A stretch of 64,000 bases of DNA from an uncultured Eubacteriales bacterium (lineage in GTDB: Bacteria; Bacillota; Clostridia; Christensenellales; Aristaeellaceae), in contig CACXBB010000008.1 in assembly GCA_902765735.1 (NCBI GenBank), positions 1 to 64,000 on the forward strand. Direction: 5' to 3'. The notes beneath the pieces were generated by a model. That model had not been told where the DNA came from. It made no database searches and was given only the letters and a program-made list of their open reading frames with translations. Of this stretch, positions 41,055 through 48,945 are shown piece by piece. Every line of letters starts with the position of its first letter. Within the stretch, counting starts at the first letter, position 1. The position numbers and the translations under genes were made by a program.

Positions 41055-42389
41055 CTATCCTCCGATATACCGTATCATACTCTGGGCGTCCCTTAAAGAC
41101 TTCACCCGGCCCGACGCCCACAGCGCGCACAGCGCCGCGCCGTAGGCGGCCTCCTCCATGTGATCGGGGATCCGAAGCGGCAGGCCGAACATGTCCCCGG
41201 CCAGCCGCCGCATCAGCGGGTTGCGCCGGAGGCCGTTGCCCGAGCCCACCAGCGCCGCGGGGCGCGCGCCGGTCAGCGCGGTCATCTCCCGGCAGAAGCC
41301 GTGCAGCTCCGAGAGTATGCCCGCCACCAGCCCCGCCGTCAGCGCGCCGGGGCGGAAGTTCTCGACGCCGATGCCCTCGATGCTCCCCCGCTCGCCGGGG
41401 TTTGAGCGCGTGCCGGAGAAGGTCGTGCGCACCCGCCAGGCGGCGTCCATGCCGTAGCGCTCGACGAATGCCTCCGCCTGTTCGAGCATCCGGTCGTAGC
41501 AGGGCGCGTCCGTCCCCGCCGCCTCCCGGTAGAACTGCTCCAGCATGGCGTAGGCCCGGCCGCCGCACAGCCCCGAGCCCGCGAGGATGTAGCCGTCCCC
41601 GCCGCAGGGCCGAAGCTCGATGGCCCCGCCGCATTCGATGTAGCGGTCCGTGCCCAGCGAGACCTGGCTGCCGGTGCCGATGTTGATGAGCACCGTGTCG
41701 CGAAGGTCCCTCACCGAGCCGATCACGCTGGCCTGATTGTCCCCGGCGGACACCGTCACCGGCACGCCCTCCGGGGTCTCCCCGACGATCTCATAGCCCC
41801 CGACCACCTTCGGCAGCAGGGGGTCCTCGACGCGAAAGACCTTCCTCTCGAGGTCGAAGCAGCCCCAGCTGGCGGCCATGTCCGCGCTCAGCACGGGCGT
41901 CCTGTTGCCGGTCAGCTTCATGGCCAGGTAGTCGCTTATGGTGGTTATGGACGCGGCGCCCTCCGGCACCAGGCCGTTTTTCACCATGTAGAAGTGGGTG
42001 GTCAGCCCGTAGCCCGCCGCCGCGGCGCCGTAGCGCCTGAGGGCCTGGGCGTAGGTCTGGCCGTCCGCCATGGGCAGGTTGCCCCGGCCGTCCTGCCAGG
42101 TGTAGAGGGGGCTTACCGCCTCGCCGTCCTCATCCACGTACAGCATGCCGTGCATCTGGCCCGTCAGGCCGATGCAGCAGGGCCTGCCGTGGGTCGCGAC
42201 GAGTGCGTCGTACTTCTTAAGCGCGATGGCGACGATCCTGCCCGCGTCCTGGACCTTGCCCACGGGACAGCCGTCGTCGATGAAGGCGGCGTGGTTCACC
42301 GTCTCCCGCGCGACCACCGCCCCCGTGTCCTCATCCAGCAGCACCATGCTGATCGACGTGGTGCCGATATCGATACCGAGCGAACGCAT
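41055..42389 (-). CDS. FGGY-family carbohydrate kinase, sedoheptulokinase-like
   Basis: A 444-residue sugar kinase. The ATP site parts are LGIDIGTTSISMVLLDE at the N-terminus and INIGTGSQVSLG and ALVGSGNGLRRNPLMRRL later. The substrate-side motif CIGLTGQMHGMLYVDEDG is close to sedoheptulokinases and xylulokinases, as is YTWQDGRG. FGGY kinases phosphorylate ketoses or polyols, and a seven-carbon ketose is the best guess but unproven. AGGAGGG before the ATG. It lies directly downstream of the glycyl radical enzyme and upstream of the importer genes. Confidence 0.85.
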   Translation of the reverse strand: MRSLGIDIGTTSISMVLLDEDTGAVVARETVNHAAFIDDGCPVGKVQDAGRIVAIALKKYDALVATHGRPCCIGLTGQMHGMLYVDEDGEAVSPLYTWQDGRGNLPMADGQTYAQALRRYGAAAAGYGLTTHFYMVKNGLVPEGAASITTISDYLAMKLTGNRTPVLSADMAASWGCFDLERKVFRVEDPLLPKVVGGYEIVGETPEGVPVTVSAGDNQASVIGSVRDLRDTVLINIGTGSQVSLGTDRYIECGGAIELRPCGGDGYILAGSGLCGGRAYAMLEQFYREAAGTDAPCYDRMLEQAEAFVERYGMDAAWRVRTTFSGTRSNPGERGSIEGIGVENFRPGALTAGLVAGILSELHGFCREMTALTGARPAALVGSGNGLRRNPLMRRLAGDMFGLPLRIPDHMEEAAYGAALCALWASGRVKSLRDAQSMIRYIGG

Positions 42390-42414
42390 ATACCCTCCTG
42401 ATGATGAAATGCCT

Positions 42415-42500
42415 CGGACGCCATAAATGGCGTCCCTACGGTGATGTTGAAATCAACGCGGCAGCAGCTATTCCTGTTCCCTGTTACCTGTTCCCTGCGC
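42415..42500. repeat. Composite intergenic repeat island 10
   Basis: A GGACGCCA/TGGCGTCCCTAC hairpin (42416-42439), a CAACGCGGCAGC segment, and a right array of CTGTTCC heptamers (42471-42498). The left array is absent. Located between the kinase and the radical enzyme genes. Confidence 0.8.
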
Positions 42501-42506
42501 GAAGCG

Positions 42507-44888
42507 CTAAAGCGCTGTCGACGCCGGGTCGAGGCGCGCGATGATGTCCTCCTGGATCTCCGGCGACAGGTCGAGGAAGTTGACGAAGGTGCCGTGGATG
42601 CGCACGATGTATACCCCGCTGGGGGCATACTTTTCGGGGTTGGCCAGCACCTTGCGCAGCATCTCCGGGGTGGTGACGTTGACGTAGAGGTAGAAGGGGT
42701 TCACGTCGTCCCCCGCCGCGTTGAAGAACAGCGGGTTGAAGATCTTCTGCTTGAACTCCAGGCCCCTGTCCTCCAGGGTCTCGCCCCGGAAGTAGCCGGG
42801 ATTGATGCCGAAGTGGCTCGCGCAGCCGCCGCACATGCGGTCAAAGGGCAGCCTGCGGTTGCTGAGCATGCGCATGCCCAGCCCGCCGGAGGCCTCGCCG
42901 TAGAGGGGGTCCACGCCGTAGTTGAGCATCTCCCGGGCCCGGCGGCCGTCGGGGGTCGCGCCCACCCAGTAGCCGTACATCAGGTGGGTGGAGGGGGTGG
43001 CGAAGTCCGGCCGGAAGGGGTTGCCCAGGTAGTTCTTCCGCGCCGCCACCATCTGCGACGCGCGGCTGACCACCTCGGCGGCCTCCAGGTCCACGGCTTC
43101 GATGTTGTTGCCGAACTTGTCGCAGGATAAAAGGAACTGCCGCATCTCGCCGTCATTTTTGAAGTCGTCCCGCAGCGCGGCAAGCAGGCGCTCCGCGTCC
43201 TGCGGGCGCTCCTTTAAGAGCGTGTCGATGGCGATGAAGCTGTCCGCCACCACGGAGGAGCCGTGGATGAGGCAGCCCGAGCCGTTGTAGCGGGTGCCCT
43301 GGCGGTGGCAGTCGCGCATGTCCACGCCGGTCTCGATGCCGCCCATCATGGTGGACAGAAACGGCACCTGGTAGAGCGACAGCGCCCGGCTGGCGGCATT
43401 GGCGGCGTCGGTCATCTTTTCGATGTAAGCGTCCAGCTCGCGATAGAACAGCGGGCGGATGTTCCTCAGAAGATCGACGGCGTCACTAACCCCCAGCGCC
43501 TCATAGGTTTTGCCCAGCTGCGCGCCTGTGATCTCGGAGACGCCCCCTTGCAGCACCAGCTCCAGCACCTTGGGCATGTTGAGCCACGAGTTGGTGGTGT
43601 TTCCGTTGTCCTTGCCCATGATCAGGGGCTCCTGACAGCCCGCCACCGCGTAGTCCGGCAGGTCCTCCTCCCGGATGCCGCTTTTTCTGAGCATGCCAAA
43701 GAGCATGTCGTCGTTGAACAGCGACGGCGTCAGCACCCCGGGGGTGAAGAAGAACTTGCCCATCTCCCTGTACAGTCCGTCCGGGGTGTTCGCGTGCAGC
43801 TTCACGGACAGTATCGGCTGGGGCAGGTTCATGTCGAAGTAGGCGTCGAACAGGGCAAAGCTGGTGGGGTTGGTGAGGTCGTTGCCGGCCACATCGCGCC
43901 CGCCGATGATCAGGTTCTGGGAGATGGCCCAGCTTCGGTCGGCCACGTTGAAGAACACCAGCAGGTGCTTCAAAAGCGCGGCGGTCATGTCGCGGCCGGT
44001 GTCCTCCATAGCCCGGTAGGGCTCGAAGATGCGGTCCGCGTTGCCCACCGAGAAGGCGAAGGGGTTCGGGGTCTGCTCCAGCGTCATGAGCTGCCAGATC
44101 AGTATGAACGCCTGTATGGCCTCGTAGAGGTTTTCAGCGCCCTGCTCGGGCACTCGCTGAAGCGTCCGCGCCATTAGCTCGAAGCGCGCCTTCGCGTCGC
44201 CCTCGGACTTGGACGCCCTCTCAAGCGCCATCTCCCGGTAGCGCCCGGCCAGGATCAACAGCGCGTCCACGCTCAGCAGCATGGCCTCGTAATAATCCCG
44301 CCTGTCCGGGTCGGCCTCGGCGTCGCGCTTTTCGGTCAGCCGCGCCCGGATGCCCGCCGCGCCGACGCGCAGGTACTCCCGCACGTCCGGCACCACGTGG
44401 CCCGTGACCTGCTCCAAAAAGAACACCGCCTCGCCGGTCAGCTTTTCCACCGGCGCATAGGCCGCGGTCAGCGCCCGGGCGAAGTCGTTCTTGGAATAGT
44501 AGTCCTTCACCCGCGCAATGCGCTCGGCGGTGATGTCCCCGATGGGCTCGATGTCGCCGAACACCGCCACCGGGTCGCAGTAGCCCGCGAAGGACTTCAC
44601 CGTGAATGCCGGGTTGATCAGCGCGTAGGACCGGGCGAAGGCGTCGTCCTGCGTGCCCGCGAACACGTGGTAATCCCCCAGCGTCAGCGGGATGCGGGAG
44701 ACGACCTCCTTAAGCGTCCTGGCGATGCGGATGCAAGGCACGTCGTCCCGGAAGGTCTGATCGCATTCCATGGCGATCTCACGGGCCAGAAACCAGCCCT
44801 CCAGGTGATTCAGCGCGCGCTCCTCCCGGAAGCGGGCCTTCGCCAGCGCCGTCAGCGCCTGCGGCGTGTAGATGCGTTCGATGGTCAT
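42507..44888 (-). CDS. Glycyl radical enzyme of unknown substrate
   Basis: A 793-residue member of the pyruvate formate-lyase/dehydratase superfamily. The active-site loop is YAVAGCQEPLIMG, giving a single Cys418 with Glu420 two residues on. That is the Cys-x-Glu pattern of dehydratases, lyases and decarboxylases, not the Cys-Cys of true PFL. The C-terminal radical site reads VRIHGTFVNFLDL with Gly766. The small residue and Tyr normally flanking this Gly are His and Thr here. It sits in a sugar operon and probably cleaves, dehydrates or rearranges a polyol or sugar. The activase at 32214 is the likely partner. Confidence 0.9.
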   Translation of the reverse strand: MTIERIYTPQALTALAKARFREERALNHLEGWFLAREIAMECDQTFRDDVPCIRIARTLKEVVSRIPLTLGDYHVFAGTQDDAFARSYALINPAFTVKSFAGYCDPVAVFGDIEPIGDITAERIARVKDYYSKNDFARALTAAYAPVEKLTGEAVFFLEQVTGHVVPDVREYLRVGAAGIRARLTEKRDAEADPDRRDYYEAMLLSVDALLILAGRYREMALERASKSEGDAKARFELMARTLQRVPEQGAENLYEAIQAFILIWQLMTLEQTPNPFAFSVGNADRIFEPYRAMEDTGRDMTAALLKHLLVFFNVADRSWAISQNLIIGGRDVAGNDLTNPTSFALFDAYFDMNLPQPILSVKLHANTPDGLYREMGKFFFTPGVLTPSLFNDDMLFGMLRKSGIREEDLPDYAVAGCQEPLIMGKDNGNTTNSWLNMPKVLELVLQGGVSEITGAQLGKTYEALGVSDAVDLLRNIRPLFYRELDAYIEKMTDAANAASRALSLYQVPFLSTMMGGIETGVDMRDCHRQGTRYNGSGCLIHGSSVVADSFIAIDTLLKERPQDAERLLAALRDDFKNDGEMRQFLLSCDKFGNNIEAVDLEAAEVVSRASQMVAARKNYLGNPFRPDFATPSTHLMYGYWVGATPDGRRAREMLNYGVDPLYGEASGGLGMRMLSNRRLPFDRMCGGCASHFGINPGYFRGETLEDRGLEFKQKIFNPLFFNAAGDDVNPFYLYVNVTTPEMLRKVLANPEKYAPSGVYIVRIHGTFVNFLDLSPEIQEDIIARLDPASTAL

Positions 44889-44906
44889 GGCGGTACCTCC
44901 GGGGGG

Positions 44907-45130
44907 ATTAGGAATTGGGAATGGGGAATGGGGAATTGGGAATTAGGAGTTAGGAATGAGGAGTTAGGAATTAGGAATGGAGGCGGCAGTTGTCGCCTTT
45001 TGCGGAAAACGACCGAACACCCATGTAGGGACGCCATTTATGGCGTCCGGGCCTGTTTGCGGACGCCATGAATGGCGTCCCTACGAGGGGTTTGATATCA
45101 CTCTAATTCCTCATTCCTCATTCCTCATTA
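44907..45130. repeat. Composite intergenic repeat island 11 (GGAATT type)
   Basis: Left array of GGAATTA/GGAATGG heptamers (44907-44979), the longest in the window, and right array of TTCCTCA heptamers (45103-45127), inverted. The core holds two GGACGCCAT hairpins in opposite orientation (45024-45049 and 45060-45084), together forming one larger inverted repeat. It interrupts the sugar operon between the reductase and the radical enzyme genes. Confidence 0.88.
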
Positions 45131-45134
45131 TCCC

Positions 45135-46139
45135 TTAACAATCTGTACAGTCCACGATCACGCCGTCCTCGTCCCACAGGTCGTGCCAGTCGTTGGCGCC
45201 GGGCCACAGGAACACCTGGCCCTTGACGAGGCGGTTGTTGCGCTCGAGGGTGGCGATGGTGGCCATCTCCTCGTCGGTGAGCTTCTCGGTGACGGCGGCT
45301 TCGAGGTTGGCCTCGTAGTTGTGCACGGAGAAGGGGATCGGCAGCTGGCCGCGCTGCAGCGCCCACTTGAGGCAGATGATGGCCGGGTGGCAGTTGTGGG
45401 CCTTGGCTATGGCCACAAGCTCGGGCATCTGCATGTCGGCCAGGTCCTCGGGCAGTATGTCGCGCTCGGGGCGGCGGGGGGAGCCCAGGGGCATGTAGCC
45501 GATGGGGAGGATGTCGTGGGCCACCAGGTAGTCGAACAGCGCCTGCTGCTGGAAGCAGGGGTGCAGCTCGGATTCACAGGCCGCGGGCTTGATGCGCAGC
45601 TTGGGCAGCACCGCCTCCAGCTTCGGGATGGTGAGGTTGGAGATGCCGATGTGCTTCACCAGCCCCTGGTCCACCAGGTCCTCGATCTGCCGGTAGGTGT
45701 CCACGAACTCCGCCACGGAGAAGGGCTTGGAGTCGGGGTTGCGGGAGTCCACGTCGCAGAAGGGGGCATGGTAGTTCGGGAAGGGCCAGTGGATGAACAG
45801 CATGTCCAGGTAGTCGCACTGCAGGTCGGCGATGGTCTTCTTGCAGGACTCCGCCACCCGCCGGTGCATGTCGTTCCACACCTTGGACATGATGAACAGG
45901 TCCTTGCGCTCGACGACGCCCTCGTCAAAGGCCGCCTTGAACACCTGGCCGATCTGGGCCTCGTTGCCGTAGCAGGCGGCGCAGTCGAACAGCCGGTAGC
46001 CCGCGCGGATGCCGCCGGCCACGGCGCCGGCCACCTCGTCGGGGGTCACGCGGTCGGAGCCGAAGGTGCCCATGCCCACGCAGGGGATGGTGGAGCCGTC
46101 GTTGAGCTTGAAGGACGGTACGGTCCTGGGATCAATCAT
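45135..46139 (-). CDS. Aldo/keto reductase
   Basis: A 334-residue NAD(P)H-dependent oxidoreductase with a TIM barrel. The catalytic tetrad is visible: Asp and Tyr in FDCAACYGNE, Lys in FIMSKVWND and His in FIHWPFP. HIGISNLTIPKLE is the second family block. It probably reduces an aldose or ketose to a polyol, or the reverse, in the sugar pathway. The start is the ATG at 46139 with AAAGGAG upstream and a strong promoter. It ends just before the repeat island. Confidence 0.92.
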   Translation of the reverse strand: MIDPRTVPSFKLNDGSTIPCVGMGTFGSDRVTPDEVAGAVAGGIRAGYRLFDCAACYGNEAQIGQVFKAAFDEGVVERKDLFIMSKVWNDMHRRVAESCKKTIADLQCDYLDMLFIHWPFPNYHAPFCDVDSRNPDSKPFSVAEFVDTYRQIEDLVDQGLVKHIGISNLTIPKLEAVLPKLRIKPAACESELHPCFQQQALFDYLVAHDILPIGYMPLGSPRRPERDILPEDLADMQMPELVAIAKAHNCHPAIICLKWALQRGQLPIPFSVHNYEANLEAAVTEKLTDEEMATIATLERNNRLVKGQVFLWPGANDWHDLWDEDGVIVDCTDC

Positions 46140-46185
46140 ATGAAACGCTCCTTTCGAAACAGTGCATTCTGTGTCATTTGTTATC

Positions 46186-46214
46186 ATTATATACGATAAT
46201 CAGTTAAAATTCAA
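46186..46214 (-). promoter_or_regulatory. Promoter of the aldo/keto reductase and downstream sugar operon
   Basis: Minus strand TTGAAT (46209-46214), 17 bases and TATAAT (46186-46191). Confidence 0.8.
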
Positions 46215-46249
46215 CGCATTTTAACATTTATATAAGATTTGCGTATAAA

Positions 46250-46279
46250 CACAGGCCCGGCAGTTCACCGGGCCTGTGC
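46250..46279 (-). terminator. Hairpin after the zinc alcohol dehydrogenase gene
   Basis: CACAGGCCCGG and CCGGGCCTGTG pair perfectly, with GTTTAT downstream on the minus strand. It separates the dehydrogenase gene from the aldo/keto reductase promoter. Confidence 0.75.
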
Positions 46280-46292
46280 GGATGTATGAAGA

Positions 46293-47354
46293 TCAGTCGG
46301 GATAGACCACCGCGACCTTGCCGCAGCGGCCGGAGGCCATGAGCGCGTAGGCCTTGTCCACGTCCTTGAGCTCGAAGCGATGGGTGATGAGCTTGTCGGG
46401 ATGGATGCCCCAGCGCACCAGGTGCTCCACCAGCTCCTCCATGCGCCACAGCGAGGTGACCCAGGAGCCGTAGATGCTCTTCTGGCCGTGCATGATGTCG
46501 GGGGAGGGATTGAAGGTCACGTCGTTGCCCTCGCCGACCATGGCCATCTTGCCCCACTCCCGGGTGCAGCGGATCGCCATGGCGCGCGCGCCGTTGTTGG
46601 CGGAGCAGTCGATGGCGCGCTCGCAGCCGTAGCCCTGGGTGACCTCCATGATCTTCTCCTGGCAGGCCATGGGGTCGGAGGAATTGAACACGTAGTCGGC
46701 CAGACCCAGGTCCTTGGCAAGCTGCATGCGCTCCTCGTTGACGTCGGTGCCGATGGTCATGTCGCAGCCCATGGCCTTCGCCAGCATCAGGGTGGCCAGA
46801 CCCACCGGGCCCAGGCCGGTGACCAGCACGCGGTCGTTGCCGGAGATGCCGATCTTCATCAGCGCCTCGTAGCAGGTGCCGAAGCCGCAGGCCACCTGCG
46901 CGCCGTCCTCGTAGGTCAGCTCGTCGGGCAGGGCGATCAGGTCCTTCTCGTCGCAGAGGATGTAGGGCGCCATGCCGCCGTTGCGCTGCCAGCCGTAGGC
47001 CGCGCGGAACTTGCTCTTGCAGGAGATGTAGTAGCCGCGCCGGCAGTCGTAGCACACGCCGCAGCCGGAGATGTGGTACACGATGACCCTGTCGCCCTTC
47101 TTGAAGCGCTTCAGGCCCTCGCCCTCGATCTCGATGATGCCGCAGGGCTCATGTCCCGCGATCATGCCGGGCTGGTAGCCCTCGGGGCCCTTGCCCACGT
47201 GCGCGCGGTAGATGCAGCGGATGTCGGAGCCGCAGATGGTCGAGGCCTTGGTCTTCACGACCACCTGGCCGTAGCCCGGCTTCGGCATGTCGAATTCCTT
47301 CAGCTCAACGGTGCTGTTGCCCGGCAGAATCGCGCCCAGAATCTTCTTATCCAT
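46293..47354 (-). CDS. Zinc-dependent alcohol/polyol dehydrogenase
   Basis: A 353-residue medium-chain dehydrogenase of the sorbitol/threonine dehydrogenase group. The catalytic zinc ligands are in STICGSDI and GHEPCG. The structural zinc Cys set lies in GCGVCYDCRRGYYISC, and the NAD(P) fold is VLVTGLGPVGLATL. It oxidises a secondary alcohol of a polyol or the reverse; the substrate is inferred only from the neighbouring sugar genes. AGGAGG before the ATG. Divergent from the AraC regulator. Confidence 0.93.
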   Translation of the reverse strand: MDKKILGAILPGNSTVELKEFDMPKPGYGQVVVKTKASTICGSDIRCIYRAHVGKGPEGYQPGMIAGHEPCGIIEIEGEGLKRFKKGDRVIVYHISGCGVCYDCRRGYYISCKSKFRAAYGWQRNGGMAPYILCDEKDLIALPDELTYEDGAQVACGFGTCYEALMKIGISGNDRVLVTGLGPVGLATLMLAKAMGCDMTIGTDVNEERMQLAKDLGLADYVFNSSDPMACQEKIMEVTQGYGCERAIDCSANNGARAMAIRCTREWGKMAMVGEGNDVTFNPSPDIMHGQKSIYGSWVTSLWRMEELVEHLVRWGIHPDKLITHRFELKDVDKAYALMASGRCGKVAVVYPD

Positions 47355-47512
47355 GTTTCATCTTCCTCCTGATTTTGTTGTGCGGTGTCACCGCCTGCTG
47401 TAACTAGTATAACAGTTTTTGCACCCGTTGATTAGAGATAATTCCGACCTCCTTTTGTTAAATATGTCGTTTTCACGCAAATTTATGTCCGATGGGGATA
47501 AGTTGTGGTAGA

Positions 47513-47811
47513 ATGAGGGAGAGTACAGAGTGCAGAGTAGGGGCGCTTCCGCGCTTGCGCCTGCCCTCATCGCCCGCATGGAACAATACCCCGTAGGGAC
47601 GCCATTCATGGCGTCCGAAATCACCGCACTCCCGTAGGGGCGGCGATGCGCCGCCCCTACGGAAATCCAACGCGGCAGCCTTGCCTCCCCTTCCAGGGGA
47701 GGTGCCCCAAGGCGACAACCCCAAAGGGGTTGTCGGTCTGCCCCTTCGGGTCAAAGATTTTGACGCCGCACCGCAGGGGCGGAGAGGTTCTCCCCTACTC
47801 CCTACTCCCCA
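47513..47811. repeat. Composite intergenic repeat island 12
   Basis: Left array GAGTACA/GAGTGCA (47519-47540) and right array CCCTACT (47792-47808) use different heptamers. The core includes the GGGACGCCA hairpin, GTAGGGGCGGCGATGCGCC and a CCTCCCCTTCCAGGGGAGG palindrome with a CAACCCCAAAGGGGTTG hairpin. It lies between the divergent dehydrogenase and AraC genes, so it may place both promoters apart. Confidence 0.85.
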
Positions 47812-47826
47812 ATCCGGAGGTCCACC

Positions 47827-48699
47827 ATGGAAACATATGAATTCTCAAGTGTATTCGAGCTCGGCACGCTGCAGGTCGCGCCGGTGCACGTGCGCATCGA
47901 GCAGCTGCGGCCGATCATCGCGGCGCACACCCATTCCAACACCAGCTACGAGATCCACTACACCCGGCAGGGGCGGGGCACGGTGACCATCGACGGGGTG
48001 AGCCGCCCGGTGGAGGCGGACACGCTCTACATCACCGGCCCCGGGGTGGTGCACGCCCAGACCTCGCAAAACGCCGAGCCCATCGTGGAGTACTGCCTGT
48101 ACCTGAACTGCCGCCGGGGGGCGTCGGCCCGCAGCGACCCGTTCTCGCTGTTCGCGGAGACCGCCTTCTGGATGGGCCGGGACGAGGGCCGCCTGCTGCC
48201 GCTGCTGGAGCAATTGATCCGGGAGAACCGGCAGATGCTGCCCGGGGCGGCGGAGATGTCCGAGACGATCCTCAAGCAGATCATCATACTGCTGACCCGC
48301 ATGTACCGCCAGGACGCCGCGCGGATGCCGGCGCCCTCCCCCGCCCCGCTGCTGACCCGGGCGGGCTTTCTGCCGATCATCGAGGACGCCTTCTTCTACC
48401 GCTACCGGACGCTGACGCTGACGGACCTCTCCCGGCTTCTGAACCTGAGCGCCCGGCAGACCCAGCGCCTGTTGCAGCAGAACTTCGGCAGGACCTTCTC
48501 GCAGAAGCTCACCGAGGCGCGGATGGCAGCGGCGTCCCAGTACCTGCTCAGCACGGCGCTGTCCGTCACCGAGATCAGCGAGCGCACCGGCTTCTCCTCC
48601 ATCGAGCACTTCTCCGCCGCCTTCCGCCGCTTCACCGGCCTGTCGCCGAGGGAGTATCGGAGGAGAGGGAGGGAACAGGGAACAGGGAACAGGGAGTAG
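47827..48699 (+). CDS. AraC-family transcriptional regulator
   Basis: A 290-residue regulator with an N-terminal cupin sensing domain (residues about 10-100: AAHTHSNTSYEIHYTRQGRG, then VEADTLYITGPGVVHAQ) and a C-terminal double helix-turn-helix (about 190-280: LSRLLNLSARQTQRLLQQ and VTEISERTGFSSIEHFSAAF). It probably senses a sugar and controls the adjacent dehydrogenase and sugar operon. The last residues, GREQGTGNRE, are encoded by the GGGAACA heptamers of the following repeat island, so the tail length is set by the repeat. Confidence 0.92.
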   Translation: METYEFSSVFELGTLQVAPVHVRIEQLRPIIAAHTHSNTSYEIHYTRQGRGTVTIDGVSRPVEADTLYITGPGVVHAQTSQNAEPIVEYCLYLNCRRGASARSDPFSLFAETAFWMGRDEGRLLPLLEQLIRENRQMLPGAAEMSETILKQIIILLTRMYRQDAARMPAPSPAPLLTRAGFLPIIEDAFFYRYRTLTLTDLSRLLNLSARQTQRLLQQNFGRTFSQKLTEARMAAASQYLLSTALSVTEISERTGFSSIEHFSAAFRRFTGLSPREYRRRGREQGTGNRE

Positions 48700-48945
48700 G
48701 GAGTAGGGTAGAACCTCTCCGCCCCTGCGGTGCGGCGTCAAAATCTTTGATTTTGCCGTCGCAGTCTGCCCCGAAGGGGCAGACCGACAACCCCTTTGGG
48801 GTTGTCGCCTTGGGGCACCTCCCCTGGAAGGGGAGGCAAGGCTGCCGCGTTGGATTTCCGTGGGGAAGGTGGATTGCGCGAAGCGCAAGACGGAAGAGGT
48901 CGTAACCCCTACTCCCTACTCCCTACTCCCTACTCCCTACTCCCT
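48668..48945. repeat. Composite intergenic repeat island 13
   Basis: Left array GGGAACA changing to GGGAGTA (48671-48708) and right array CTACTCC (48908-48944), inverted. Inner hairpins are ACAACCCC/GGGGTTGT and CCTCCCCTGGAAGGGGAGG, with a GACGGAAGAGGTCGT arm. Both neighbouring coding sequences run into the arrays: the AraC gene on the left and the ABC exporter gene on the right. Confidence 0.88.

Noticed and set aside
42507-44888. Pyruvate formate-lyase annotation
   Set aside because: True PFL has adjacent Cys residues at the active site; here there is one Cys in GCQEP, as in dehydratase/lyase-type enzymes.
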